A program made the translations under genes and the position numbers. Under the pieces are notes generated by a model that saw only the letters and a program-made list of their open reading frames with translations, was not told where the DNA came from and did no database searches. From positions 310,001 to 374,000 of the forward strand of contig NZ_BLTJ01000001.1 in NCBI RefSeq assembly GCF_013282095.1: a stretch of DNA of 64,000 nucleotides, in the 5' to 3' direction. This DNA is from Enterocloster alcoholdehydrogenati. GTDB taxonomy: Bacteria > Bacillota > Clostridia > Lachnospirales > Lachnospiraceae. Of the stretch, positions 41,759-49,808 are shown piece after piece; positions within the stretch are counted from its first letter, which is position 1; each line of letters starts with the position of its first letter.

Positions 41759-43468
41759 CTACAGGAGTTTCGCCTTTTTACACAGGCCCACCAGTCTGGT
41801 GCCCATAGGCATCTCCTTTAATTCCTCCTCATCCACTGCCTTAAGCCGGATCAGAAGCACGCCATACACCGCAATGGCTGCAGCCACCGACGGAAGTACC
41901 ACAAAAGCCATTCCAATTCGGCCGTGATGCAAAAGAGCCGGGAACACAAAAATAATCCCCCGATACACGCCCCAGGCCGCAACGCCCATGATCAGGGCGC
42001 AGACAGTGGGAAGAACCATGGTCTTTTTATACTCCTGACGGTAATCCGCACATCTTGCAATGGTACGGCCATTTAGCAGGCACATCATAAAGGCAAAGAG
42101 GATATTGGCATATACCACGCTGAAAATCCCCATGCGGAATACCAGAAGAAATACCTCCACCAGCACGATATGAACTGCCAGGGATATAAACGCGTGGCGC
42201 ACCGGAACATCAAGCCGGTTCAGGCCCTGAAGCACTGCATTGGTCACGGTGGACAGTGAGAAAAATACCACCGCCAAAGCCCCCGACATGGTCAGGCGGA
42301 TTAAAAGGCTGTTATCCTCTCCCGCAAACAAAAGATCGCACACCGGAGAAGCCAGCACTGCGATGCCAACTGCCGCCGGGATGGAGATCAGCATGGAAAA
42401 ACGGACGGCTGCGCGGATCCTTTTTTTCGTCTCCTCAGGATCCTTTTTTGACACCGCTCTTGACAGGGACGGGATCAGCGAGGAGGAAAGGGCGTTTGAC
42501 ACTGCCACCGGGATATTAAAGAGTAGCTGATACTGCCCCAGCGCCCCCCAGAAAACTGCGATCTCTTCTCCTGTATAGCCCAGACGGTCCATTCCCTGGC
42601 CGAAGAGGAAATTATCTACCACATTCGAGCAGTTGTAGACGGCGCTGCTGACGATAATGGGGAGGACGGTAATGGTCAGAACGTACATCAGGCGGCCATA
42701 GCTTTCCCGGCTCTCTCCCGTCCGCACATATTCAGCGCCTTTTGCCTGCCCTTTGCCCTCTCCCAGCGCCTCCCGGCCCTTTGCGGCTGTCAGGATCATA
42801 AAAAAGATAAATGCCGTCACGGCTCCGGCTCCCGTACCGATGGTGCCGCCTGCCGCGCCTAAGGCATAGGAGTAATTCTGCGCCCCCTCTGCCCCATTCA
42901 TCCCCAGTCCGACATTAAAGAGGATTCCTGCGGCAACTACGCTTACAATGGCATTAACCACCTGTTCCATAATCTGAGACAGGGCGGTAGGCACCATGGT
43001 TCCTGTTCCCTGAAAATACCCCCTCAAAACGCCCAGATACGCCATGATCCAGATAGTCGGCGCCAGTGTTTTCAGCGCATAGCTGGAAAAGGGAGTTTTC
43101 ATCAGGTCAGCAAAAAGATCAGCCCCAAACCAGAGTGCACAGCCCGCAATACCTCCCGCAATGGTGGCATAGATCAGGCCTGCCTTTAAAATCCTGCGGC
43201 AGTTCTCGTATTCTCCCCTGGCCAGCCGGGATGAAATCATCTTTGAGATGGCCACCGGCATACTGTAGGAAGAAAGGATGAGCAGGATGTTGTATACATT
43301 ATACGCAGATGTATAGTACCCATTTCCCTGCTTTCCGATAATATCGTTTAAAGGCATACGGTAAAGCATCCCAATAATCCGTACCAGGATCCCCGCCATA
43401 GCCAGGATGCTGCCCTGGATCACAAAATCGGCCGCCCTTTTCGCCTTTTTTTCACTGTTTGTTTTCAT
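41759..43468 (-). CDS. SpoVB/MurJ-like polysaccharide flippase (MOP superfamily)
   Basis: 569 residues with about 14 membrane helices. The N-terminus ADFVIQGSILAMAGILVRIIG and the following RMPLNDIIGKQGNGYYTSAY are typical of the SpoVB/stage V sporulation B and MurJ-like group that moves lipid-linked sugars across the membrane. A Pro/Gly-rich cytosolic loop lies near residues 235-255. SpoVB acts in spore cortex synthesis; a role in peptidoglycan or surface polysaccharide is the alternative. Neighbouring sporulation genes favour the first. Confidence 0.88.
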   Translation of the reverse strand: MKTNSEKKAKRAADFVIQGSILAMAGILVRIIGMLYRMPLNDIIGKQGNGYYTSAYNVYNILLILSSYSMPVAISKMISSRLARGEYENCRRILKAGLIYATIAGGIAGCALWFGADLFADLMKTPFSSYALKTLAPTIWIMAYLGVLRGYFQGTGTMVPTALSQIMEQVVNAIVSVVAAGILFNVGLGMNGAEGAQNYSYALGAAGGTIGTGAGAVTAFIFFMILTAAKGREALGEGKGQAKGAEYVRTGESRESYGRLMYVLTITVLPIIVSSAVYNCSNVVDNFLFGQGMDRLGYTGEEIAVFWGALGQYQLLFNIPVAVSNALSSSLIPSLSRAVSKKDPEETKKRIRAAVRFSMLISIPAAVGIAVLASPVCDLLFAGEDNSLLIRLTMSGALAVVFFSLSTVTNAVLQGLNRLDVPVRHAFISLAVHIVLVEVFLLVFRMGIFSVVYANILFAFMMCLLNGRTIARCADYRQEYKKTMVLPTVCALIMGVAAWGVYRGIIFVFPALLHHGRIGMAFVVLPSVAAAIAVYGVLLIRLKAVDEEELKEMPMGTRLVGLCKKAKLL

Positions 43469-43525
43469 CTGTCTTTTCTGCTCCGTTCCTTTGGCCGTCG
43501 CCGGCCTGTATTAAAGACCTACTGC

Positions 43526-44677
43526 TTACTGCAGCGCTGTCTTTTTAAAATCCCCCGTAGGTATAATGCACACCCAGGTTTTTCCCTGGTTCAGCACGAT
43601 CTCTCTGTGGTCTGCGTCGTAATAATGGGTCACGCCGAACTCCCCGTCCTTTTCCCAGGTCACGGGGATCGCTTTTCCCTCTGTCATATAATATCCGCAT
43701 TCCGGGGTCTGTACGTTAATGTTGCGGTACTGTGTGGAAGCGTAAAAACCGCTCTGGCAATACTGAAAAATTACATTTTTCACCGTCACCGGCCCCTCGC
43801 TTCCCTGATGAACCGCACCATACTGGTAGCGATGGTAAAGGCCGTCGGCAGCATCATAGAGAAAATAAGCCTGATTGCCTGTATATCCCGGCTCTGCGCG
43901 CACCGCCTGGATCACCCCCGGCCTGTCATCCAGAGTAAGGACACAGCCATCCCTGGCAAAGAGATAGTGGCCTTTATATCCGCTGTCATACGCATCTGAA
44001 TATCCCAGCGTCCGAATCGCCAGTTTCAGCCGGTCTCCTCCTGTATAGGCATTGTGAGGCGCTTTTCTGTCCTTTGAACGGTAGTATGCCGTTGTTCCGA
44101 TGGCCTCCAGTCCGTTGATATTGTCGATATGCTTTAAGTACGGCTTTGCAAAATCGCTCTGCCCGTAGTGAGCATAGACAGCGTCAAACTCTCTTGCAAA
44201 ATACACATAGCAGGTGCGGCAGCTGCGGACGGAACCAATGCGGTCCAGATCGTCATAATCCTCTAAAATGGCCATATACCGGTTCATGTCGCCCTCTACA
44301 GGCGCTTCATACACTACGCCAGCCCGGTTAATGCCGTACTGAGGAAGAGCCGCCTTATCATTGCTCATCATCACAGCCACGGGACGGCGGTTCCCCTTAA
44401 GGGCGTCCACCATCTGCCCGGTAAGGTAGCTGCGGATCTGTCCATTTTCCTCTTTTCGTTCCTCTGGGAGATAATATTCTGTATCATACTGCGGCTCCTC
44501 CTCATCGGAATAAATCGTGATCTGCACCAAGGCCGACGACGTCTGTCCGGGCACAGCAGGGCTTGTATCCGCAATGTTTCCGGCGGCCGGCCTGGCGCAG
44601 CCGGTCAGTCCCAGAAGGCATAGAACAAGGAGAGGGGCCGTCCTTTTCCACAGACGTCCCCTTTTTCTCCTGATCAT
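43526..44677 (-). CDS. DUF3048 (YerB-type) lipoprotein
   Basis: 383 residues with a lipoprotein signal (RTAPLLVLCLLGLTGC, lipid-Cys near residue 27). After a spacer comes the N-terminal DUF3048 domain (RRPVAVMMSNDKAALPQYGI, GVVYEAPVEGDMNRYMAI, GSVRSCRTCYV) and the C-terminal half (GKAIPVTWEKDGEFGVTHYY, GKTWVCIIP). The family is extracytoplasmic and of unknown biochemical role. Its start overlaps the ybeY stop by 4 bases. Confidence 0.9.
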   Translation of the reverse strand: MIRRKRGRLWKRTAPLLVLCLLGLTGCARPAAGNIADTSPAVPGQTSSALVQITIYSDEEEPQYDTEYYLPEERKEENGQIRSYLTGQMVDALKGNRRPVAVMMSNDKAALPQYGINRAGVVYEAPVEGDMNRYMAILEDYDDLDRIGSVRSCRTCYVYFAREFDAVYAHYGQSDFAKPYLKHIDNINGLEAIGTTAYYRSKDRKAPHNAYTGGDRLKLAIRTLGYSDAYDSGYKGHYLFARDGCVLTLDDRPGVIQAVRAEPGYTGNQAYFLYDAADGLYHRYQYGAVHQGSEGPVTVKNVIFQYCQSGFYASTQYRNINVQTPECGYYMTEGKAIPVTWEKDGEFGVTHYYDADHREIVLNQGKTWVCIIPTGDFKKTALQ

Positions 44678-45171
44678 CTGGTATACCCCCGTGTATCCAG
44701 GATCGCCCGCTGGCGCTCCTCCATCTCAAGGCGCTCTTCTTCCTCCATATGGTCATAACCGCACAGATGAAGCATACTGTGAGCCACTAAAAACGCCAGC
44801 TCCCGTGTCTGTGAATGGCCGTATTTTTCTGCCTGCTCCTCTACCTTTTCCACCGAGATCACAATGTCTCCCAGCATCAGCTCCCCGGTCTCAGGATTAA
44901 AATAATCCTCCACCGCCTCCTCCACATGGTCAAAATCAGAAGGGGTTTCATAGTCCACCATAGGGAATGAGAGCACATCCGTGGCGGAATCGATCTGACG
45001 CTGTTCCCGGTTGATCTCCCGTATGGCTTCATTATCCGTAAGGATCACATTTACCTCTGCCTCGTAGGGGCATTTTTCATAGTCAAGAGACGCCTCCACC
45101 ACATCCCGGATAATAGTCTCATAGGGGAGATCCAGTTTTTTTTCTGCCTCATATTCAATGGAAATGGTCAT
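44674..45171 (-). CDS. ybeY: Endoribonuclease YbeY (16S rRNA maturation)
   Basis: 165 residues. The zinc-binding motif H-x3-H-x5-H is present as HSMLHLCGYDH, and TDVLSFPM precedes it. YbeY acts in 16S rRNA 3'-end processing and ribosome quality control. An acidic insert follows the PM motif. It lies 5 bases after phoH, as in most bacteria, within the yqfC-yqfD-phoH-ybeY order. Confidence 0.95.
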   Translation of the reverse strand: MTISIEYEAEKKLDLPYETIIRDVVEASLDYEKCPYEAEVNVILTDNEAIREINREQRQIDSATDVLSFPMVDYETPSDFDHVEEAVEDYFNPETGELMLGDIVISVEKVEEQAEKYGHSQTRELAFLVAHSMLHLCGYDHMEEEERLEMEERQRAILDTRGYTR

Positions 45172-45176
45172 AGCAT

Positions 45177-46172
45177 TTACCTTCCTTTATCTCTCTGGGG
45201 CCGTTTTTTCGGCTCTGTTTTCTTCTCGTAATCGTCATAGGCCTGTACGATCTTCTGAACCAGCGGATGGCGCACCACGTCAGAGCTGGTCAGATAGCAA
45301 AAGCCGATATCATCAATGCGTTTTAAAACCTTTAGGGCTGTATCCAGACCGGACACTGCTCCTGAGGGCAGATCCTTCTGGGTCTGGTCACCTGTGATAA
45401 TGACTTTGGAGCCAAAACCGATTCGGGTCAAAAACATCTTCATCTGGGCCGGGGTGGTATTCTGGGCCTCATCCAGGATGATATAGGCATTATCCAGGGT
45501 GCGGCCTCTCATATAGGCCAGAGGCGCCACCTCAATAAGTCCCTTTTCGGAATTGTGCAGGTAGCTCTCCGCCCCCATAATCTGGTACAGGGCATCATAG
45601 AGCGGGCGCAGATAGGGGTCGATCTTGCTTTGAAGATCTCCCGGCAGAAAGCCCAGCTTCTCCCCCGCCTCGATGGCCGGACGGGTCAGGATAATCCGTC
45701 CTACCTCTCCGTTTTTAAATGCCTGGATAGCCATAGCCATAGCCAGATAGGTTTTTCCCGTTCCGGCAGGGCCGATGCCAAAGACGATCATTTTTTTGCG
45801 GATGGCATCTACGTAGTTTTTCTGCCCCAGGGTCTTGGGCTTTACCGGCTTTCCCGTAACGGTACGGCAGATAATATCCCTGTCGATCTCCAGGATCTGT
45901 CCGTCCTCCTCGGTAAAGGACAAAGACAGGGCATAGTCTACATTCTGCTCTGTAATGCTGTTGCCGCGCATGGAAAGCTGGATTAAGTTATTAAACACAC
46001 TTTTTGCCTGGGAAACCGCCTTTTCCGGGCCGATGATCTTGATCTCGCCGTCCCTTGCGATCATGGTCACATGAAGGGTGCGTTCTATTTTCTTTAAGTA
46101 AGCGTCGAACTGCCCGCAGACGTTTTTTTCATGCTCTGCGGGAATATCGATCATGGTTTCAATCACACTCAT
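45177..46172 (-). CDS. PhoH-family ATPase
   Basis: 331 residues. Walker A is GIGPAGTGKTYLAMAMA, Walker B is AYIILDEAQNTTPAQMKMFL, and an N-terminal KH-like region precedes them. The function is an RNA-linked nucleotide hydrolase, often next to ybeY. The ATG beginning MSVIETMID has AGAGGAG 11 bases upstream; the GTG four codons earlier touches that site. Confidence 0.94.
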   Translation of the reverse strand: MSVIETMIDIPAEHEKNVCGQFDAYLKKIERTLHVTMIARDGEIKIIGPEKAVSQAKSVFNNLIQLSMRGNSITEQNVDYALSLSFTEEDGQILEIDRDIICRTVTGKPVKPKTLGQKNYVDAIRKKMIVFGIGPAGTGKTYLAMAMAIQAFKNGEVGRIILTRPAIEAGEKLGFLPGDLQSKIDPYLRPLYDALYQIMGAESYLHNSEKGLIEVAPLAYMRGRTLDNAYIILDEAQNTTPAQMKMFLTRIGFGSKVIITGDQTQKDLPSGAVSGLDTALKVLKRIDDIGFCYLTSSDVVRHPLVQKIVQAYDDYEKKTEPKKRPQRDKGR

Positions 46173-46180
46173 TGAATCTC

Positions 46181-47404
46181 TCACTCCTCTGGTTCATTCG
46201 GTGTCTCCGTCACTGGCTGGCGTTTCACGATTGATTCCACCACGACCATCTGTCCTTTGATCTGGTAGCCGGACACACTCTTTTCTATTTTATCATTATT
46301 TTCAAGAATTTGTACCCCTTTTTCCTCTAATTTTTCCCTATTCTCCTTTCTGGCCTCCTCTGCCAGGTCTGAAAGCTCCTGTTGGGTATACGCCCTTTCA
46401 TAAGAAACCATCCGTTTTCCCTCTATGATCCCCAGATAAAGAGGCAGGTAATAATTGGAAAATAATTTTGCCTGCCGCTCTTCCATCTGATAATCCCACT
46501 CTTCTTTTTCCCCGGACGCCGGCATTAAAAATGTAAATGACAAGGGGCCGGCCTTCAGATACAGGCCCCTTCGTTTCTGTCCGGCAGGCGTACGCACCGT
46601 TCTCACAAGGGGCAGCTTCTTTTCATATTCTTCTGTTGTCTCTGCCTCTATATCCGCATCCGCACGAACCAGATGGGACGTAATTTCCGCCCCGTCATCC
46701 CCTATGACCGGGATCCGCCCGCTGACCAGAAGCTGGCCCGCCTCCACCGTATCTCCCACTTCCACCTGAGGCACCCCCTCCCGAACCACCATGGAACGGA
46801 TGGTGCCGCTTTTTGCGGCCACCAGATCACAGGGGCTCTGGTCGGTCTGGGGCACATGGGAAAGAACCTCATTTTCCCGGATCCTTACAAAGAGCCGGGT
46901 GCCGGTGATGCTGACAGACACCCAGGTCACCTCAGGAAGGTCCGTCCGAAGAAAGGCTTCCAATTCCCCGCAGTCTATCTTTCCCTTCAAAATACCGCAG
47001 CGGATTTCCTGTTTTTCCAGCGAAACCCTCAGATTGTCATCCGTGTACCGGTAATTCCCCTCAAACTCAATATCCCAGATAAAGAGCGTCATCGTATAGA
47101 GCAGAAGAAAAAAGGCTCCAAGGCCGGCGGCCCAGTACCAGCGTTTTTTGTTTCTGTAAATAAAAAAAGGCAGGCCGAACCGTCCCGTGATCCGAAAATG
47201 AACGCCGGATTTTTTGACCAGAGGCTTTACCCGGCGCACATCCTTTAAGGGCATAAATGCCGCATATTCCCCATTTTTACCGCAGAGGATTCCCCAGATC
47301 GTAAGGCCCCTGGCATTGCACAGGTTTAAAAAGCGCTCCGGCGAGCCGCCTCTTAAGCAGATTCGGACATACCCATTGATGCTGCGAAACAGCCATTCAA
47401 GCAA
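46181..47404 (-). CDS. yqfD: Sporulation protein YqfD
   Basis: 407 residues. The N-terminal domain (LFRSINGYVRICLRGGSPER) precedes one membrane helix (WYWAAGLGAFFLLLYTMTLF) and a large outer domain with ELEAFLRTDLPEVTWVSVSITG and GTRLFVRIRE, a FtsQ/POTRA-like pattern. In Bacillus YqfD is made in the mother cell under sigma-E and is needed for sporulation. It is 17 bases after yqfC. Confidence 0.93.
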   Translation of the reverse strand: MLEWLFRSINGYVRICLRGGSPERFLNLCNARGLTIWGILCGKNGEYAAFMPLKDVRRVKPLVKKSGVHFRITGRFGLPFFIYRNKKRWYWAAGLGAFFLLLYTMTLFIWDIEFEGNYRYTDDNLRVSLEKQEIRCGILKGKIDCGELEAFLRTDLPEVTWVSVSITGTRLFVRIRENEVLSHVPQTDQSPCDLVAAKSGTIRSMVVREGVPQVEVGDTVEAGQLLVSGRIPVIGDDGAEITSHLVRADADIEAETTEEYEKKLPLVRTVRTPAGQKRRGLYLKAGPLSFTFLMPASGEKEEWDYQMEERQAKLFSNYYLPLYLGIIEGKRMVSYERAYTQQELSDLAEEARKENREKLEEKGVQILENNDKIEKSVSGYQIKGQMVVVESIVKRQPVTETPNEPEE

Positions 47405-47421
47405 CGGCTCTCCCTCCTTTT

Positions 47422-47697
47422 TTATGGAACCGGTTCAAATTCCAGGGAATGGATGTGGCCGCAGATCCCCATGGAGTCCTGATTGTAGTACCGGATTCCC
47501 AGATTCTGGCCATGAAGCGCCAGCCGGCAGGTTTTTGCCTGGATCCGCACCAGAGTATCTGTATACATAAGGATGCTCCTGTAATTTTCAATGCACACCT
47601 CATGAAAGCCTGTAAAACGAACCAGAACGTCCCCTAAAAGCACATCCTTTGGAAGGCCCATGGCCTCCACCGCCATCCGCTTTTTCTCCTCCTTCAT
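47422..47697 (-). CDS. yqfC: Sporulation protein YqfC (YabP/YqfC family)
   Basis: 91 residues with the family core GLPKDVLLGDVLVRFTGF, a central beta region and GQNLGIRYYNQDSMGICGHI near the C-terminus. The ATG at 47697 has GGAGG 8 bases upstream. YqfC and YqfD form a sigma-E controlled sporulation pair. A sigma-E-like promoter lies just upstream. Confidence 0.92.
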   Translation of the reverse strand: MKEEKKRMAVEAMGLPKDVLLGDVLVRFTGFHEVCIENYRSILMYTDTLVRIQAKTCRLALHGQNLGIRYYNQDSMGICGHIHSLEFEPVP

Positions 47698-47734
47698 CCG
47701 CCCCGCCTCCCCCGGCTTTTCATCGAACGTTATC

Positions 47735-47764
47735 ATTATATGACGGTTTTTTCCCGAAAATGCC
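47735..47764 (-). promoter_or_regulatory. Probable sigma-E promoter of yqfC-yqfD
   Basis: On the - strand CATATAAT (47742-47735) fits the sigma-E -10 consensus and GGCATTTT (47764-47757) is a fair -35, spaced by 14 bases. The spacing and the sporulation genes after it support the call. Confidence 0.6.
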
Positions 47765-47820
47765 TCTGTCAGAGGGGATGCATTTTAAAAGGCCTTCTGA
47801 CACACCTCCTATCCCTTTTG

Positions 47821-47828
47821 CATACACT
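47821..47828 (+). promoter_or_regulatory. Possible sporulation-sigma -10 element before the DUF4397-like gene
   Basis: CATACACT matches the sigma-E -10 consensus (CATACAnT), 29 bases before the ATG. No good sigma-E -35 is seen 14 bases upstream; an ACACACC run could serve sigma-K. Tentative. Confidence 0.35.
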
Positions 47829-47856
47829 GTAATGAAATATCATCCGAGAGGTACCC

Positions 47857-48807
47857 ATGAATAAGGATCCTTTTTATCCGTACCCTGACACTTTGGTAAG
47901 CGCAGCCGAGACCGGTCAGGAAAATGTGCCTGTTGCCCCTCTGCCCAATGCAGGCGAAGGCGGCCCGGTCTATGACGGCTCATCTGACGAGAACAATGCC
48001 GCAGGGGAGCCGGTAATCCCCCTTCCCAATCCCGGTGAAGGCGGCCCGGTCTACGAAGGCCCCGGCTGGAGCGGGCCAAACTGGGATGGAAACGGGGGAG
48101 GAAATTTCCGTCCCAACTACCATCCGCCTGTATTCAGACCCATTTTCCCGTCCTTCGGCTCTGCGATCACCGTGGTTCCGGGAATCAGCTTCCCCTGTTA
48201 CAACTGCACCATGACAGGCAATTACGGCCGGGTGCGCGTGCTCAACGCCTCCACAGGCTATCAGCCTTTTAACGTGGCCCTGGGCGGCTGGATGATCGCC
48301 AGCCAGCTTGGGAATGGAGACATCACCAGCTATATCCAGGCTGCTGCCGGCTCCCGGACCATGACCGTATCCGGTGCCAATGGCTATATCTATATTCAGA
48401 AATCCATCACCATCCGGCCGGGTGCTTCCTCCACGGTAGCCATCATCAACACCCCTTCCGGCCTGGATCTGATGGAGATCTCTGACGTCTCCTGCAGCGC
48501 CCCCTCCGGCTCCGCCTGCTTAAGAACCTGCAACCTGTCCTTAAACCTTGGCCCCTTTGACGTAACACTGGAAAACAGCAGCGGATCCTACACGCCGTTT
48601 ACCAATGTGGGGTATAAAAATGTGACCTCCTATGCCACCCTTTATCCCAACTGGTATCAGATCTATGTCTCCCGCACCGGCTCCATGAGCGGAAACGCTG
48701 TGGCCGCCGCCTCTGCCACGCTGGATCCCAATGTTTCCTATACCCTCTACCTGTTTAACGCGCCTACGGCCACAGAAGGACTGCGGGCTATGATCGTCTC
48801 TAATTAG
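47857..48807 (+). CDS. DUF4397-like surface protein with PLPNxGEGGPVY repeats
   Basis: 316 residues, with no signal peptide. Residues 1-105 are Pro/Gly/Asn-rich and contain the 12-residue motif PLPNAGEGGPVY at 28-39 and PLPNPGEGGPVY at 55-66. Then come two Ig-like beta domains (about 120-215 and 220-316) with RVRVLNASTGYQPFNVALGG and LGPFDVTLENSSGSY, the DUF4397 pattern. Four Cys residues lie near the domain joins. Export by a signal-less route, or mother-cell synthesis for the spore coat, would fit the missing signal peptide and the sporulation-type -10 box. It is divergent from yqfC. Confidence 0.75.
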   Translation: MNKDPFYPYPDTLVSAAETGQENVPVAPLPNAGEGGPVYDGSSDENNAAGEPVIPLPNPGEGGPVYEGPGWSGPNWDGNGGGNFRPNYHPPVFRPIFPSFGSAITVVPGISFPCYNCTMTGNYGRVRVLNASTGYQPFNVALGGWMIASQLGNGDITSYIQAAAGSRTMTVSGANGYIYIQKSITIRPGASSTVAIINTPSGLDLMEISDVSCSAPSGSACLRTCNLSLNLGPFDVTLENSSGSYTPFTNVGYKNVTSYATLYPNWYQIYVSRTGSMSGNAVAAASATLDPNVSYTLYLFNAPTATEGLRAMIVSN

Positions 48808-48828
48808 CCTGCGTCCCTCATAAAAACA

Positions 48829-48872
48829 CCTTCCCTCCCGCACACGTTTTGTGCAGAAGGGAAGGCATTTTT
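48829..48872. terminator. Bidirectional terminator between the DUF4397-like gene and glcT
   Basis: Arms CCTTCCCT and AGGGAAGG with an inner GCAC/GTGC pair, followed on the + strand by ATTTTTAC and on the - strand by TGTTTTTATG. It serves the two convergent genes. Confidence 0.85.
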
Positions 48873-49698
48873 ACTCACTCTGTCCCACTCTCTGAATATG
48901 GATCGCCAGAAACCCCACCTCTTCTCTGGCAATCGGCTGATTTAATTCCTGTTCCAGAAATCCGCAGATTTGTTCCGCTATGGCATAGGTCTTTGGGAAA
49001 TGAGATCTGGCGTAATCATCCATGTCCAGATTTACCCGCTCGCCCTTTCTCGTTCGGGCCAGCATATACCGGATATGACTTAAAAGCCGGTTATACCCCA
49101 GAGACTCTTTTTCCAGCATTTTTTCCATTCTCTCCTCGATCATATGGACCGCATCCTGTACCAGTCGGGCCAGATTCATGGCATCCGCCACATTCTCATC
49201 CGACATTCCGGAATGAATATGAAGGGTAATGTAGCCAATTTCATCCTCGGACAGCCGGATTTTGGTCATCCGCTCCAGCAGCCCGGCCCCTTCCTTTGCA
49301 GCCAGGTATTCCTTCTCAAACAAAGCCTTAATATCCTGGTGGAAGGGATTGGGAAATTCTCTGTTTTCCCTGGCTCTGCGGACTGCCAGCGCAATATGAT
49401 CGGCCATGGGAAGCAAAATCCCGTGATCCAGCTTTCCCAGCATCTTTTCCGCCTGGTCAATGATCCCGGCAGCAGCTTCAATAAATACCGGCTCCATACT
49501 GTTGACCTGCTGTAAAGCGGATGTCTCCCTGGCAATCATGGCATATTCCTTTAAATCCGGCTGTTTCCACTCCCTGACCCGTTCGCCCGGCCGTCTTCCA
49601 AATCCCACGCCCTTTCCCATCAGGATCAGTTCCCGCCCATTTTCCTCCCCATAGACCAGGACACAGTTATTTCCTATCACTTTTATAATCCGATACAT
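48871..49698 (-). CDS. glcT: BglG/GlcT-family transcription antiterminator
   Basis: 275 residues: N-terminal RNA-binding CAT domain (residues 1-55, with YRIIKVIGNNCVLVYGEENG and GKGVGFGR), then two PTS-regulation domains (PRD1 about 65-170, PRD2 about 175-275) with regulatory His residues in MADHIALAVRR, YITLHIHSG, LLSHIRYML and FLAIHIQRV. Such proteins bind the RAT hairpin of a leader mRNA and stop termination when sugar is present. The adjacent ptsG has a matching RAT/terminator, so GlcT is a better name than LicT. Confidence 0.88.
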   Translation of the reverse strand: MYRIIKVIGNNCVLVYGEENGRELILMGKGVGFGRRPGERVREWKQPDLKEYAMIARETSALQQVNSMEPVFIEAAAGIIDQAEKMLGKLDHGILLPMADHIALAVRRARENREFPNPFHQDIKALFEKEYLAAKEGAGLLERMTKIRLSEDEIGYITLHIHSGMSDENVADAMNLARLVQDAVHMIEERMEKMLEKESLGYNRLLSHIRYMLARTRKGERVNLDMDDYARSHFPKTYAIAEQICGFLEQELNQPIAREEVGFLAIHIQRVGQSE

Positions 49699-49735
49699 AA
49701 AATCCCCCCGCAGGTGTCAGAATTTCGTTTTTACC

Positions 49736-49741
49736 ATTATA
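49736..49741 (-). promoter_or_regulatory. -10 box of a glcT promoter
   Basis: TATAAT on the - strand, 38 bases before the glcT start, in the short gap after ptsG. The -35 at 17 bases (TAGAAG) is poor. Confidence 0.4.
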
Positions 49742-49808
49742 CACGATAAGCAGAAAAACTTCTACCTGTGAAGGGATTTTATTCGATTCTCATCTGTCTC
49801 TCAGGCCG

